A DNA stretch of 64,000 nucleotides from Trinickia violacea (GCF_005280735.1 NZ_CP040077.1:930001-994000); one strand, 5' to 3'; shown: positions 52,231-62,209, counted from the stretch's first letter. The notes: generated by a model from the sequence alone, not told the origin. Program-made: numbers and translations.

Positions 52231-53595
52231 ATGGCTTTGACTGAAAACCGCATCTTTTCGCACATGCTGGGCGGCATCGTTCGCGACTTCGGCCAGCCGG
52301 TGATGATCTGGCAGGCCGGCGCGCTCATCGGCGCGCTGGGCGTGGCGTGGCTCCTCGCGCGTTTCGTGCGCCGCAAGCTCGATTTGCGCCGGCAGACGCG
52401 CTATCAAGCACTGCGCTCCGGCGCCGAGAGTCTCAACAAAGCGATCTTTCCGCTGCTGGGCGGTGTGCTCGTGTGGTCGATCGAGGAGGTGCTCGGCGCC
52501 TATATGTCGACGTCGCTGCTCGAGCTCGCGGTCGTGCCGCTGTTCGGTATCGCGCTGATCTACCTCCTGTTCTTCATTGGACGGCGCGTGTTCAGCAGCG
52601 GCGGCCAGACGCACGCGTGGCTGTTCGTCGCCGAGAAGGGCGTGTCGGTGCTCGTCTGGATCGGCATGGTGCTGACGGTGCTCGGTATTCAGGATGACGT
52701 GATCCAGTGGATGAGCACCGTGCGCTTCCATGTCGGGACCGCGCACATGACGCTGCTGTCGCTCGCGACGGGCATCGTCTGGGTCGGCGTGACGCTGATC
52801 GTCGCGATGTGGCTCGGCTCGGCGCTCGAGGACCGCGTGATGCGGGCGAGCACGATCGACGCGAACCTGAAGGTGGTGCTCGCACGCGTCGGGCGCGCGG
52901 TGCTCGTGCTCGCGGCCGTGCTGATCAGCTTGTCGCTCGTCGGTATCGACATTACGGTGCTCGGGGTGTTCGGCGGCGCGCTCGGCGTCGGCCTCGGCTT
53001 CGGTCTGCAGAAGATCGCGAGCAACTACGTGTCAGGCTTCATCATCCTGATCGACCGGTCGCTGCGGATCGGCGACACGATCAACGTCGCCGGCCTGCAG
53101 GGCATGGTCACGCAGATCCGCACGCGCTACACGACGGTGCGCGGGCTCGACGGCATCGAAACGCTGATCCCCAACGAGAAGCTCATCACCGACGTCGTGC
53201 AGAACCACTCGTCGTTCCTGACCCGCGGCTACGCGAAGGCGGCCGTGCAGGTCGCCTACGAATCGGACATCGAGGCGGTGCTGCTGCTGCTCGCCGACGC
53301 CGCGAAGGACGTCGAGCGCGTGCTGCAGGACCCGGCGCCCAGCGCCTTTCTGGTCGGCTTCGGCGCGGACGGCATCAATCTCGAGCTCGGCTTCTGGATC
53401 GAAGACGCGGCCAAGGGGACGGCGGGCGTGCGCTCGCAGGTGAACCGCAACATCTGGCGGCTTTTCGCCGCACATGGCGTGTCGATCCCGTTTGCGCAGC
53501 GGGAAGTGCGTATCATCGGCGGGGTTCCGGAGGGCTTCTCGAAACCGGCAGAAATGGCCGATTCCGTGGAGGGCGAGGCGGCGCCTGGCTCGTAA
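52231..53595 (+). CDS. MscS-family mechanosensitive ion channel
   Basis: The 454-residue protein has several N-terminal hydrophobic helices and the conserved pore helix and beta domain: GGALGVGLGFGLQKIASNYVSGFIILIDRSLRIGDTINV, then TTVRGLDGIETLIPNEKLI. It should relieve turgor during osmotic downshift. ATG 52231 starts MALTENRIFSH; a TTG two codons earlier is less likely. Confidence 0.93.
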   Translation: MALTENRIFSHMLGGIVRDFGQPVMIWQAGALIGALGVAWLLARFVRRKLDLRRQTRYQALRSGAESLNKAIFPLLGGVLVWSIEEVLGAYMSTSLLELAVVPLFGIALIYLLFFIGRRVFSSGGQTHAWLFVAEKGVSVLVWIGMVLTVLGIQDDVIQWMSTVRFHVGTAHMTLLSLATGIVWVGVTLIVAMWLGSALEDRVMRASTIDANLKVVLARVGRAVLVLAAVLISLSLVGIDITVLGVFGGALGVGLGFGLQKIASNYVSGFIILIDRSLRIGDTINVAGLQGMVTQIRTRYTTVRGLDGIETLIPNEKLITDVVQNHSSFLTRGYAKAAVQVAYESDIEAVLLLLADAAKDVERVLQDPAPSAFLVGFGADGINLELGFWIEDAAKGTAGVRSQVNRNIWRLFAAHGVSIPFAQREVRIIGGVPEGFSKPAEMADSVEGEAAPGS

Positions 53596-53799
53596 AGGAA
53601 TCGCAATATAGGGTGCCAGATCCGGATGTCGTTTTTTGACGACGCGTCGCCTGTCGGCAAGCCCACAGACAAAAAAATCTCCATTTGTTACAAACACTTG
53701 GAACCGACGAGGTAAAATGCCGTCCAACCTCGCCTTATGCTTTCACTTTCTTGACATCCGCCGGTCGGCGGACGTTTCTCGATCCACGGATAAACTGCC

Positions 53800-54996
53800 T
53801 TGCTGAACTCCCTGTTCGATTTCCTCGCGAATGGCCTGCTCCGCTTTACGTGGTGGCAAATTGTGCTGTTTGCGCTCGTCGTCACGCACATCACGATTAT
53901 CGGCGTCACGGTCTATCTGCACCGCTGTCAGGCGCACCGCGCACTCGATCTGCACCCGGTCGCGAGCCACTTCTTCCGTTTCTGGCTGTGGATGACGACC
54001 GGCATGCTGACCGGCCAGTGGGCCGCGATTCACCGCAAGCATCACGCGAAGTGCGAAACCGAGGAAGATCCGCACAGCCCGCAAACGCGCGGCATCTGGA
54101 AGGTGCTGCTCGAAGGCGCCGAGCTCTATCGCGCCGAAGCGAAGAACGAAGAAACGATGCGCCGCTTCAGCCACGGCACGCCGAACGACTGGATCGAGCG
54201 CAACGTGTACTCGCGCTACCCGATTCTCGGCATCAGCCTGATGATGGTGATCGACGTCGCGCTGTTCGGCATCGTCGGCCTGTCGGTGTGGGCCGTGCAG
54301 ATGATCTGGATTCCGTTCTGGGCGGCGGGTGTCGTCAATGGCCTCGCGCACTTCTGGGGCTACCGCAACTTCAACTCGGCCGACGCCAGCACGAACATCT
54401 TCCCGTGGGGCATCATCATCGGCGGCGAAGAGCTGCACAACAATCACCACACGTACGCGACGTCCGCGAAGCTGTCGAACAAGTGGTTCGAGTTCGATAT
54501 CGGTTGGATGTACATCCGCATTCTCTCGGCGTTCAAGCTCGCGAAGGTGAAGAAGGTCGCGCCCACGCCGCGTCTGTCGAAGGGCAAGCTCGTGCTCGAT
54601 CAGGAAACCCTGCAGGCCGTGCTCTCGAATCGCTATGAAGTGATGGCGCGCTACGGTAAGACGGTCAAGCAGGCGTACCGCCAGGAATTGGCGCGCTTGA
54701 AGGAAGTGGGTGCGCGCGAGAAGTACCTCGTGATGCGCAACGCACGCAAGTGGTTCCACAAGGACGAATCGGGCCTCGACGAACCGCAGAAGCGTCAACT
54801 GCCGGAAATTTTCGCGAACAGCCAGAAGCTGCGCACGTTCATCGAGCTGCGCAACGACCTGGCCGCGATCTGGGAGCGCTCGAATGCTTCGCGCGAACAG
54901 TTGCTGGTGCAGCTGCAAGATTGGTGTCATCGTGCGGAACAAAGCGGCATCAAGGCCCTGCAAGAGTTTGCGATGCGCCTGCGCCGCTACGCCTGA
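53800..54996 (+). CDS. Fatty-acid / acyl-CoA desaturase
   Basis: The 398-residue membrane enzyme has the three histidine boxes of di-iron desaturases: HRCQAHR, HRKHH and HNNHH (GGEELHNNHHTYATSAK). Hydrophobic helices lie near the N-terminus and between the boxes. It introduces a double bond into membrane fatty acids, usually delta-9. The start is TTG 53800 (MLNSLFDFLANG); no ATG gives the full first helix and no strong ribosome-binding site is visible. The C-terminal ~130 residues are charged and helical, longer than in minimal desaturases. A terminator follows at 55029-55053. Confidence 0.92.
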   Translation: MLNSLFDFLANGLLRFTWWQIVLFALVVTHITIIGVTVYLHRCQAHRALDLHPVASHFFRFWLWMTTGMLTGQWAAIHRKHHAKCETEEDPHSPQTRGIWKVLLEGAELYRAEAKNEETMRRFSHGTPNDWIERNVYSRYPILGISLMMVIDVALFGIVGLSVWAVQMIWIPFWAAGVVNGLAHFWGYRNFNSADASTNIFPWGIIIGGEELHNNHHTYATSAKLSNKWFEFDIGWMYIRILSAFKLAKVKKVAPTPRLSKGKLVLDQETLQAVLSNRYEVMARYGKTVKQAYRQELARLKEVGAREKYLVMRNARKWFHKDESGLDEPQKRQLPEIFANSQKLRTFIELRNDLAAIWERSNASREQLLVQLQDWCHRAEQSGIKALQEFAMRLRRYA

Positions 54997-55028
54997 TCTC
55001 GAAATCCTTTAAAATTTAGAGACGTCAC

Positions 55029-55053
55029 AAAACCCCGCGCTGGCGGGGTTTTT
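55029..55053 (+). terminator. Intrinsic terminator after desaturase gene
   Basis: AAAACCCCGC-GCTG-GCGGGGTTTTT followed by CTTTTT, about 30 bases after the stop codon. Confidence 0.88.
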
Positions 55054-55062
55054 CTTTTTGTC

Positions 55063-55088
55063 GACCCGAGTTGGCTCTTACTCGGGTC
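55063..55088. repeat. Second hairpin after terminator, similar to one at 62210
   Basis: GACCCGAGT and ACTCGGGTC (55063-55071, 55080-55088) flank TGGCTCTT. The surrounding string, T run then GTCGACC[C/G]GAGT[T/C]GGC, recurs after the ispH terminator at 62207-62221, where GACCGGA pairs with TCCGGTC. This suggests a shared repeated element. Confidence 0.5.
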
Positions 55089-55162
55089 CCATGCAACGCT
55101 AGGCGTCCGGATCGCGCTATATAGGGGTTGCGACGCCAGTGGGTGAGGCAGAGGAGATGAAA

Positions 55163-56311
55163 ATGGAATCAGCGGTCAAAACGGTCGAGTTCGACCAGCC
55201 GCTCGTCGCCGGGGGCGCCATGGGCGCGACGTGCGGTGTCGGCCACGCGTGGGCGAAGGTGCCTGCCGCACCGTCGGCGGAGGAGCGCATTGCGTTGAAG
55301 GCGCGGATTCGTTCGTTGCTGGCGCGCGAAAAAGCGGTGCTCGTCGCGCACTACTATGTCGATCCGGAGCTCCAGGAGCTGGCCGATGAAACCGGTGGTT
55401 GTGTTGCGGATTCGCTCGAGATGGCCCGCTTCGGGCGCGATCACGATGCGCAAACGCTCGTCGTCGCCGGTGTGCGCTTCATGGGCGAAACGGCGAAGAT
55501 CCTGAGTCCGAACAAACGCATCCTGATGCCCGATCTCGACGCGACATGCTCGCTCGACCTCGGTTGCCCGGCCGACGAATTCTCCGCGTTCTGCGACGCG
55601 CATCCCGATCGCACGGTGGTGGTGTACGCCAATACGAGCGCAGCAGTGAAGGCGCGCGCCGACTGGATGGTGACGTCGTCCATCGGCCTCGAGATCGTCG
55701 CCGATCTGCATGCGCGTGGCGAAAAGATCCTGTGGGCGCCGGATCGGCATCTCGGCAGCTACATCCAGAAGAAGACCGGTGCGGACATGTTGCTGTGGCA
55801 AGGCTCGTGCCTTGTGCACGACGAATTCAAGGGCATCGAACTCGACTTGCTGCGCGCCGAATATCCGCATGCGAAGGTGCTCGTGCATCCGGAGTCGCCG
55901 GAAAGCGTGGTTGCACAGGCCGATGTCGTCGGGTCGACGACGCAGTTGATCGACGCCGCGCAGAAGCTCGACGCGACGCACTTCATCGTCGCCACCGATC
56001 TCGGCATCTTGCACAAGATGCGGCTCGCGGCGCCCGGCAAGACGTTTATCGAAGCGCCGACCGCCGGCAACAGCGCGACCTGCAAGAGCTGCGCGCACTG
56101 TCCGTGGATGGCGATGAACGGTCTCGTGAATCTCGCCGAAGTGCTCGAGCGCGGACATAACGAAATCCATGTCGATCCGGCAATCGGCGAGCGTGCGCGT
56201 CTGCCGATCGATCGGATGCTCGACTTCGCAGCGGCGCGCAAGAAGCGCGTGCAGGCAAGCGGCGATCTCGCGCGCGATACGGCGCTGTTTGCGAATGTGG
56301 GGGCGGCGTAA
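55163..56311 (+). CDS. nadA: Quinolinate synthase A
   Basis: The 382-residue iron-sulfur enzyme condenses iminoaspartate with dihydroxyacetone phosphate to quinolinate. Cluster-ligand cysteines are visible in DETGGCVADSLE, DATCSLDLGCPADE and ATCKSCAHCPWMAMN. I place the start at ATG 55163 (MESAVKTVEF) because GAGGAG lies six bases upstream; ATG 55157 and GTG 55139 are less well placed. The stop overlaps nadC by one base (TAATG). Confidence 0.94.
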   Translation: MESAVKTVEFDQPLVAGGAMGATCGVGHAWAKVPAAPSAEERIALKARIRSLLAREKAVLVAHYYVDPELQELADETGGCVADSLEMARFGRDHDAQTLVVAGVRFMGETAKILSPNKRILMPDLDATCSLDLGCPADEFSAFCDAHPDRTVVVYANTSAAVKARADWMVTSSIGLEIVADLHARGEKILWAPDRHLGSYIQKKTGADMLLWQGSCLVHDEFKGIELDLLRAEYPHAKVLVHPESPESVVAQADVVGSTTQLIDAAQKLDATHFIVATDLGILHKMRLAAPGKTFIEAPTAGNSATCKSCAHCPWMAMNGLVNLAEVLERGHNEIHVDPAIGERARLPIDRMLDFAAARKKRVQASGDLARDTALFANVGAA

Positions 56312-57210
56312 TGAGGGCTTCCGAGTTGACGCCGGTCGAAGCGGTGTCGCCGCTGTTCGAAGAAATCCGTGCGCAATACGGCGTCGCGTTCGACGCGGCG
56401 CTCGCGCGCAACGTGACCGATGCGCTTGCCGAGGATGTCGGCAGCGGTGACCACACGGGACGCCTCGTTCCGGCTGGCGAAGTGCGCAATGCGCGCATCA
56501 TCGTCCGCGAAGAAGCGGTGCTGTGCGGCGTGTTGTGGTTCACCGAAGTGATGCGCCAGGTCGACCCCGCGATCACCGTGCGATGGCGCTACCGCGAAGG
56601 CGACCTCATGGGCGCGGATACACCGGTGTGCGAACTGCGTGGCCCGTCGCGCTCGCTGCTGACTGCGGAGCGCAATGGGCTCAACTTCCTGCAACTCCTG
56701 TCGGGTGTCGCGAGCGCGACGCGCCGCTATGTCGAGGCGGTAGCAGGCACGCGCGCGCGTATCGTCGATACGCGCAAGACGCTGCCGGGGCTGCGGCTCG
56801 CGCAGAAGTACGCGGTGCGCGTGGGCGGCGGTGCGAACCAGCGGCTCGCGTTGTACGACGGGATTCTGATCAAGGAAAACCATATCGCCGCGGCAGGCGG
56901 TGTCGGGGCGGCGATGGACGCGGCCTTGGCGCTCGATGCAGGTGTTCCGATCCAGATCGAAGTCGAGACGCTCGAACAACTCGAGACGGCTCTGGCCCAT
57001 CGCGCCGAGTCGATCTTGCTCGACAACTTCTCGTTCGACGCGATGCGCGACGCCGTTCGTTTGACGGCTGGGCGCGCGGTGCTCGAAGCATCGGGTGGCG
57101 TCAATCTCGATACCGTTCGGACGATCGCCGAAACCGGCGTTGATCGCATCTCGATCGGCTCGCTGACGAAGGATGTTCGAGCTACCGATTATTCGATGCG
57201 TATTGTTTGA
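56311..57210 (+). CDS. nadC: Nicotinate-nucleotide pyrophosphorylase
   Basis: The 299-residue enzyme converts quinolinate and PRPP to nicotinate mononucleotide. Typical segments are AEDVGSGDHTG, RNGLNFLQLLSGVASATRRYV, DTRKTLPGLRLAQKYAVRVGGGANQRLALYDGILIKENH and SGGVNLDTVR. It is coupled to nadA and converges on nadB 15 bases away, so all three quinolinate-route genes sit together. Confidence 0.96.
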   Translation: MRASELTPVEAVSPLFEEIRAQYGVAFDAALARNVTDALAEDVGSGDHTGRLVPAGEVRNARIIVREEAVLCGVLWFTEVMRQVDPAITVRWRYREGDLMGADTPVCELRGPSRSLLTAERNGLNFLQLLSGVASATRRYVEAVAGTRARIVDTRKTLPGLRLAQKYAVRVGGGANQRLALYDGILIKENHIAAAGGVGAAMDAALALDAGVPIQIEVETLEQLETALAHRAESILLDNFSFDAMRDAVRLTAGRAVLEASGGVNLDTVRTIAETGVDRISIGSLTKDVRATDYSMRIV

Positions 57211-57225
57211 CGGATTGCGCTTCGC

Positions 57226-58824
57226 TCAAACGTTCCGATTGCGCACGTGCTCTGGCGACAGCACGGTCGGCAGCGCCTTCGGCAACGCGGCTGGCCAGTC
57301 GCGGCTGTAGTGCAGCCCGCGGCTTTCCCTCCGCGACCTGGCGCTCTCGACGATCAGCGACGCCACGTCGACCAGGTTGCGCAATTCGAGCAGATCGCGG
57401 CTCACCTTGAAGTTCGCGTAGTACTCGTGGATCTCGTCGCGCAGCATCGCGACGCGGTGCTTCGCGCGTGCGAGCCGCTTGTCGGTGCGTACGATGCCGA
57501 CGTAGTTCCACATGAGCCGCCGCAACTCGTCCCAGTTGTGCGCGACGACGACCTCTTCGTCCGGGTCCGACACGCGGCTTTCGTCCCAGTCCGGCAGTGG
57601 CGCGTGAGCCGCCGCGCTGAAGCCTTCTTTCTCGATCGCAGCCGCAGCCGAGCGACCGATCACGAGACACTCGAGCAGCGAGTTGCTGGCGAGCCGGTTC
57701 GCGCCGTGCAGTCCGGTGCACGACGTTTCGCCGACCGCATATAACCCGGCCAGGTCCGTACGTCCTGCCAAATCGGTAACGACGCCGCCGCACGTGTAAT
57801 GCGCAGCGGGCACGACCGGGATCGGATCTTTCGTGATGTCGATGCCGAACTCGAGGCAGCGCGCGAGAATCGTCGGGAAGTGCTCGCGGAGGAACGCCGC
57901 GGGCTGGTGGCTGATGTCGAGATAGACGCAGTCGATGCCGCGTTTCTTGATTTCGAAATCGATCGCGCGGGCGACGATGTCGCGCGGCGCGAGCTCGGCG
58001 CGCTCGTCGTGGCTCGGCATGAAACGCGTGCCGTCGGGGAGTTTCAGCAGGCCGCCTTCGCCGCGCACGGCTTCGGAAATCAGGAACGACTTCGCGTAGG
58101 GGTGGAACAGGCACGTCGGATGGAACTGGATGAACTCCATGTTCGACACGCGGCAGCCTGCGCGCCATGCCATCGCGATGCCGTCGCCGGTCGCGGTGTC
58201 GGGGTTGGTCGTGTACAGATAGACCTTGCCGGCGCCGCCGGTCGCCAGCACCGTGTGCGGCGCTTCGATCGTGACCGTGCGGCCGTTCGCCAGATTGAGC
58301 GCATAGAGCCCGTGGCAGCGGCGGCCCGGCAGGCCGAGCCGATCGGAGGTGATGAGATCGATGGCGTAGTGATCTTCGAGCAGCGTGATGTTCGGATGCC
58401 GCTGCACGCGATCGCTCAACGTCGCGACCACGGCGTGACCGGTCGCGTCGGCCGCGTGGATGATGCGCCGATGGCTGTGGCCGCCTTCGCGCGTCAAATG
58501 GAAGCCGAGTTCGGCCGCGTCGTCTTTCGTGAAAGGGACGCCTTGCTCGATCAGCCATTCGATCGCCGAGCGCCCGTGCTCGACGATAAAGCGGGTCGCC
58601 GTCTCGTCGCACAGGCCGCCGCCGGCAACCAAGGTGTCCTCGACGTGGTTTTCGATGCTGTCGGCCGAATCGAGAACGGCGGCAATGCCGCCTTGTGCCC
58701 AGTCGCTCGCGCCTTCGGTCATCGATCGCTTGGCAATGACCGCGACGCGGCGCGTTTCCGCCAAATTCAGCGCGACCGATAGCCCTGCCAGCCCGCTCCC
58801 CACGATCACGACGTCGAAATTCAT
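57226..58824 (-). CDS. nadB: L-aspartate oxidase
   Basis: The 532-residue flavoprotein oxidises aspartate to iminoaspartate, the first step of NAD synthesis. It has the FAD-binding start VVIVGSGLAGLSVALNLAE, GASDWAQGGIAAVLD, REGGHSHRRIIHAADATG and the C-terminal succinate-dehydrogenase-like helical domain. AGAGGGAC precedes ATG 58824. It is convergent with nadA-nadC. Confidence 0.95.
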   Translation of the reverse strand: MNFDVVIVGSGLAGLSVALNLAETRRVAVIAKRSMTEGASDWAQGGIAAVLDSADSIENHVEDTLVAGGGLCDETATRFIVEHGRSAIEWLIEQGVPFTKDDAAELGFHLTREGGHSHRRIIHAADATGHAVVATLSDRVQRHPNITLLEDHYAIDLITSDRLGLPGRRCHGLYALNLANGRTVTIEAPHTVLATGGAGKVYLYTTNPDTATGDGIAMAWRAGCRVSNMEFIQFHPTCLFHPYAKSFLISEAVRGEGGLLKLPDGTRFMPSHDERAELAPRDIVARAIDFEIKKRGIDCVYLDISHQPAAFLREHFPTILARCLEFGIDITKDPIPVVPAAHYTCGGVVTDLAGRTDLAGLYAVGETSCTGLHGANRLASNSLLECLVIGRSAAAAIEKEGFSAAAHAPLPDWDESRVSDPDEEVVVAHNWDELRRLMWNYVGIVRTDKRLARAKHRVAMLRDEIHEYYANFKVSRDLLELRNLVDVASLIVESARSRRESRGLHYSRDWPAALPKALPTVLSPEHVRNRNV

Positions 58825-58937
58825 CTGCAGTCCCTCTAAGTCTTTTTTCTACACTTGAGCCGAAGCCGCGCCGCAGCGCGCGTCGCGTTAAACGAAAGAG
58901 GATACCCCGTTGCGAGGCGTGGGGGACGGCACAAAAG

Positions 58938-58967
58938 CAAAAGCCCCGCGCAGAGGCGGGGCTTTTG
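58938..58967. terminator. Intrinsic terminator after rpmG
   Basis: CAAAAGCCCCGC and GCGGGGCTTTTG form a 12-bp stem around a six-base loop. It is placed 23 bases beyond the rpmG stop on the minus strand. Confidence 0.85.
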
Positions 58968-58990
58968 TCGTCTTCAGGCTCGGAACCAGA

Positions 58991-59158
58991 TTACTTGATC
59001 TTGGTTTCCTTGTACGCCACATGCTTGCGGGCGACGGGATCGAACTTCATGATCTCCATCTTTTCCGGCATGTTGCGCTTGTTCTTCGTCGTGGTGTAGA
59101 AGTGACCCGTGCCTGCGGTCGATTCCAGCTTGATTTTGTCGCGTGCGCCTTTCGCCAT
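58991..59158 (-). CDS. rpmG: 50S ribosomal protein L33
   Basis: The 55-residue protein reads [29 protein letters not shown]... and ends [14 protein letters not shown], matching the cysteine-free form of L33. AAGGAG lies seven bases before ATG 59158. It follows rpmB by 10 bases, the usual rpmB-rpmG pair. Confidence 0.96.
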
Positions 59159-59168
59159 GATTTACTCC

Positions 59169-59402
59169 TTAGGCTTCACCGCGTGCGCGCAGGTCTGCGA
59201 GCACGGAGTCGATACCGTTCTTGTCGATCAGGCGCAGGCCGGCGTTCGAAACGCGCAGGCGCACCCAACGGTTTTCGCTTTCAACCCAGAAACGGCGGTT
59301 CTGCAGGTTCGGGAGAAAACGACGCTTGGTCTTGTTGTTCGCGTGGGAAACGTTGTTGCCGCTCATCGGCGCTTTCCCAGTTACTTGGCATACGCGTGCC
59401 AT
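59169..59402 (-). CDS. rpmB: 50S ribosomal protein L28
   Basis: The 77-residue protein starts [34 protein letters not shown], the signature of L28, and has normal length. AGGAG precedes ATG 59402. It is co-transcribed with rpmG. Confidence 0.97.
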
Positions 59403-59693
59403 ATGAGAGCACTCCTAAAACGCTTAAATTCGGGTTCGAGCCGGGAAGGTTGCTCTTCCTAGAAGAGCTGGCCTCACAGTGGTAGCTGCCACAGCTACGA
59501 TTGAGACCCGAGCCGTTCTTTTAGGAATGGCCCTTCGCTGGCACTGAACAGGGTTGGAAACAGAGGCAGACGGCGATTCTAGCAGAAAAAGCTCAGAAAA
59601 ATCAAACCCTATTTGCGAACGGCCGGCTGGCCGTTGCAGAACGCCGGCATGGGGCGCCGAGCGCGTCGGTCAGGGCCCCAAGCAGGGCGGCCT

Positions 59694-60461
59694 TCACATC
59701 CATCCCGCCTGGGCGAACGAAAAAACCGTGTCGCTGCCGACGATCAGGTGGTCCATCAGCTGCACGTCGATCAGCGCAAGCGAGTCGCGCAGCACGCGCG
59801 TGAGCCGGCGATCGCTCGCGCTGGGCTTGGCGGCCCCAGACGGATGATTGTGCGCGACGATGAGGCCGGCCGCGTTGAGCGTCAGCGCCCGGCGCACGAT
59901 TTCGCGCGGATAGACGGCCATCCGGGTCAAGGAGCCGCGCGAGCTTTCCTCTGTATGGAGAAGGCGGTGCCGCGCGTCGAGAAACAGGCAGACGAACACC
60001 TCATGGGGCCGCGCGCCGATCAGAAGGCGCAGGTAGTCTTCGACGGCGCCGGGCGAATCGACGAGCGGCCGCTCGCGCGCTTTCTCCGCCAGTGCGCGGC
60101 GCGCCATCTCGACGACAGCCAGCAGCGTGGCGCTCTTTGCCGGCCCGATGCCGCGCAATCCCTTGAAATCGGCCGGCGTCGCGTCCAGCATGGCGCGCAG
60201 CGAGCCGAAGCGCGCCAGAAGTGAGCGCGCGACGTCGAAAACGTTGTGTCCCGGCAGACCCGAACCCAGAAACAGGGCGATGAGCTCGGTGTCCGACAGC
60301 GCGGCGGGCCCGGCTTCGATCAGGCGCTCGCGCGGCATGTCGCGCGCCGGCCAGCCGCTGGGACTGGACGGCTCGTTCTGATCGTGCGCCGCTTCCGGCG
60401 GTTCGGGCAGGTAGGCGGCGAGCGGATCGGCAGGCTGTGCGGCGGTGGAACTAACGGACAT
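59694..60461 (-). CDS. radC: RadC family JAMM-domain protein
   Basis: The 255-residue protein has an N-terminal UPF0758 helical region with helix-hairpin-helix (FKGLRGIGPAKSATLLAVVE) and a C-terminal JAMM metal motif HNHPSGAAKPSASD with upstream Glu in HTEESSRG. The family's biochemical role is still debated despite the name. ATG 60461 (MSVSSTAAQP) has GGAG upstream and removes a non-conserved 26-residue extension. Confidence 0.92.
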   Translation of the reverse strand: MSVSSTAAQPADPLAAYLPEPPEAAHDQNEPSSPSGWPARDMPRERLIEAGPAALSDTELIALFLGSGLPGHNVFDVARSLLARFGSLRAMLDATPADFKGLRGIGPAKSATLLAVVEMARRALAEKARERPLVDSPGAVEDYLRLLIGARPHEVFVCLFLDARHRLLHTEESSRGSLTRMAVYPREIVRRALTLNAAGLIVAHNHPSGAAKPSASDRRLTRVLRDSLALIDVQLMDHLIVGSDTVFSFAQAGWM

Positions 60462-60731
60462 CGATTTATCTCCGAGAGGCGTAGGCGGCGGATAAGCGGC
60501 GCACTTTCGAAAGGCGGGCCGTTTAAGGGGCGGTTCCACGAGGCTCGACGGCCGGGGCTAAGTGCGCCGTCAGGGCGCATTTGCGCAATATGCTGTCTAC
60601 GCTTGTCCCATCTATGTGGCTTACAATACTGAGCTTGTGCCGGGCGCAGCCGCGCTTGCGCGGGGCGCCAAAGCGCCAAGCAACGTTTCCTTTTTGCGCG
60701 CGAAAGGCGCGCGGACTCAACGAGCTATTTC

Positions 60732-61187
60732 ATGAGCATCATCGATATTTCCGAAGTGAAGCCGGGTTCGCATGTGACGCTTCACTACCGGCTTTCTCTC
60801 GCCGATGGCTCCGATGTCGTCAACACCTTCGGCGACAAGCCGGCTACGTTGCTGCTCGGTGCCGGTCAGCTCGCGCCGCCGCTGGAAGACATTCTCGTCG
60901 GCATGAAGACCGGGCACCACTCGACCTTTCAGCTAGAGCCCGGCCAGGCGTTCGGTCCCCGCAATCCGGAATTGATTCAGCGCGTGTCGCTCGCCACGCT
61001 GCGCGAAAACGGCATGTTGGGTGAGGAATTCACGCCGGGCGATCTCATCGAGTTCAACGCGCCGAGCGGCGGCCGCTATGCGGGCGTGCTGAAGGAAGTC
61101 GGTGAAACGTCTGCGCTGTTCGACTTCAATCATCCGCTTGCCGGTCAGGCGCTGACGTTCGAAGTCAAAATCATCGGGATTCTGTAA
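60732..61187 (+). CDS. fkpB: FKBP-type peptidyl-prolyl isomerase (SlpA/FkpB)
   Basis: The 151-residue protein has the SlyD/FkpB layout: VTLHYRLSLADGSDVVNTFGDKPATLLLGAGQLAPPLEDILVGMKTG, the insert-in-flap region starting PGQAFGPRNPELIQRV, and a closing FKBP strand LTFEVKIIGIL. It catalyses proline isomerisation and acts as a chaperone. It lies two bases ahead of ispH, as in E. coli. Confidence 0.93.
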   Translation: MSIIDISEVKPGSHVTLHYRLSLADGSDVVNTFGDKPATLLLGAGQLAPPLEDILVGMKTGHHSTFQLEPGQAFGPRNPELIQRVSLATLRENGMLGEEFTPGDLIEFNAPSGGRYAGVLKEVGETSALFDFNHPLAGQALTFEVKIIGIL

Positions 61188-61189
61188 AC

Positions 61190-62149
61190 ATGAGCTTCAC
61201 GGACACCTCCCTGGCAGACGCAGAAATCCTGCTCGCACAGCCGCGCGGTTTTTGCGCGGGCGTCGATCGCGCGATCGAGATCGTCGAGCGTGCGATCAAG
61301 CTGTTCGGCGCGCCGATCTACGTGCGTCACGAGATCGTCCATAACGCGTACGTCGTCGAGGACTTGCGCAAGAAAGGCGCCGTGTTCGTCGAGCAGCTCG
61401 ACGAAGTGCCGGCCGGCAGTACGGTGATCTTCAGCGCGCACGGTGTCTCCAAGGCGGTGCGCGAGGAGGCGGAAGTGCGCGGCCTCCGCATCTACGATGC
61501 GACGTGTCCGCTCGTGACGAAGGTCCACATCGAAGTCGCGAAGATGCGCCAGGACGGCATGGACATCGTGATGATCGGCCACAAGGGGCACCCGGAGGTC
61601 GAGGGCACGATGGGGCAGACCGCGGAAGGCATGTATCTGGTCGAAAGTATCGAGGACGTGAACGCGCTCACGCTCGCCGATCCCGAGCGTGTGGCCTTCG
61701 TCACGCAAACCACGCTTTCCGTCGACGACGCATCCGAGATCATCGCTGCGCTCAAGGCGCGGTTCCCCGCGATTCGAGAGCCGAAGAAGCAGGACATTTG
61801 CTACGCGACGCAGAACCGCCAGGACGCCGTGAAATTCATGGCGCCGCAATGCGACGTGGTGATCGTCGTCGGCAGTCCGAATAGTTCGAATTCGAATCGT
61901 CTGCGCGAAGTCGCGGAAAAGCGCGGCATCCCGGCCTATATGGTGGATTCGCCTGATCAGATCGATCCCGCGTGGCTCGAAGGCAAGCGCCGCATCGGCG
62001 TGACGGCCGGCGCGTCCGCGCCGGAAGTGCTCGCGCAAGCTGTGATCACGCGCTTGCGCGGTATGGGTGTGCGCAACGTGCGCGCACTCGAGGGGATCGA
62101 AGAGAATATTGCGTTTCCGCTGCCGCGCGGGCTCGGTCTGCCCGCCTGA
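61190..62149 (+). CDS. ispH: 4-hydroxy-3-methylbut-2-enyl diphosphate reductase
   Basis: The 319-residue iron-sulfur enzyme makes isopentenyl and dimethylallyl diphosphate, the last step of the MEP pathway. The three cluster cysteines are in PRGFCAGVDRAIEIVERA, DATCPLVTKVH and KQDICYATQNRQ. SPNSSNSNRL and TAGASAPE are also conserved. A strong terminator follows at 62174-62198. Confidence 0.96.
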   Translation: MSFTDTSLADAEILLAQPRGFCAGVDRAIEIVERAIKLFGAPIYVRHEIVHNAYVVEDLRKKGAVFVEQLDEVPAGSTVIFSAHGVSKAVREEAEVRGLRIYDATCPLVTKVHIEVAKMRQDGMDIVMIGHKGHPEVEGTMGQTAEGMYLVESIEDVNALTLADPERVAFVTQTTLSVDDASEIIAALKARFPAIREPKKQDICYATQNRQDAVKFMAPQCDVVIVVGSPNSSNSNRLREVAEKRGIPAYMVDSPDQIDPAWLEGKRRIGVTAGASAPEVLAQAVITRLRGMGVRNVRALEGIEENIAFPLPRGLGLPA

Positions 62150-62173
62150 TTTATTTTTAATTGGCTGATTAAT

Positions 62174-62198
62174 AAAAGCGCGCCTTGGGCGCGCTTTT
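62174..62198 (+). terminator. Intrinsic terminator after ispH
   Basis: AAAAGCGCGCC and GGCGCGCTTTT form an 11-bp stem around TTG, followed by GTTTTTAT. It is placed 25 bases past the stop. Confidence 0.88.
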
Positions 62199-62209
62199 GT
62201 TTTTATGTC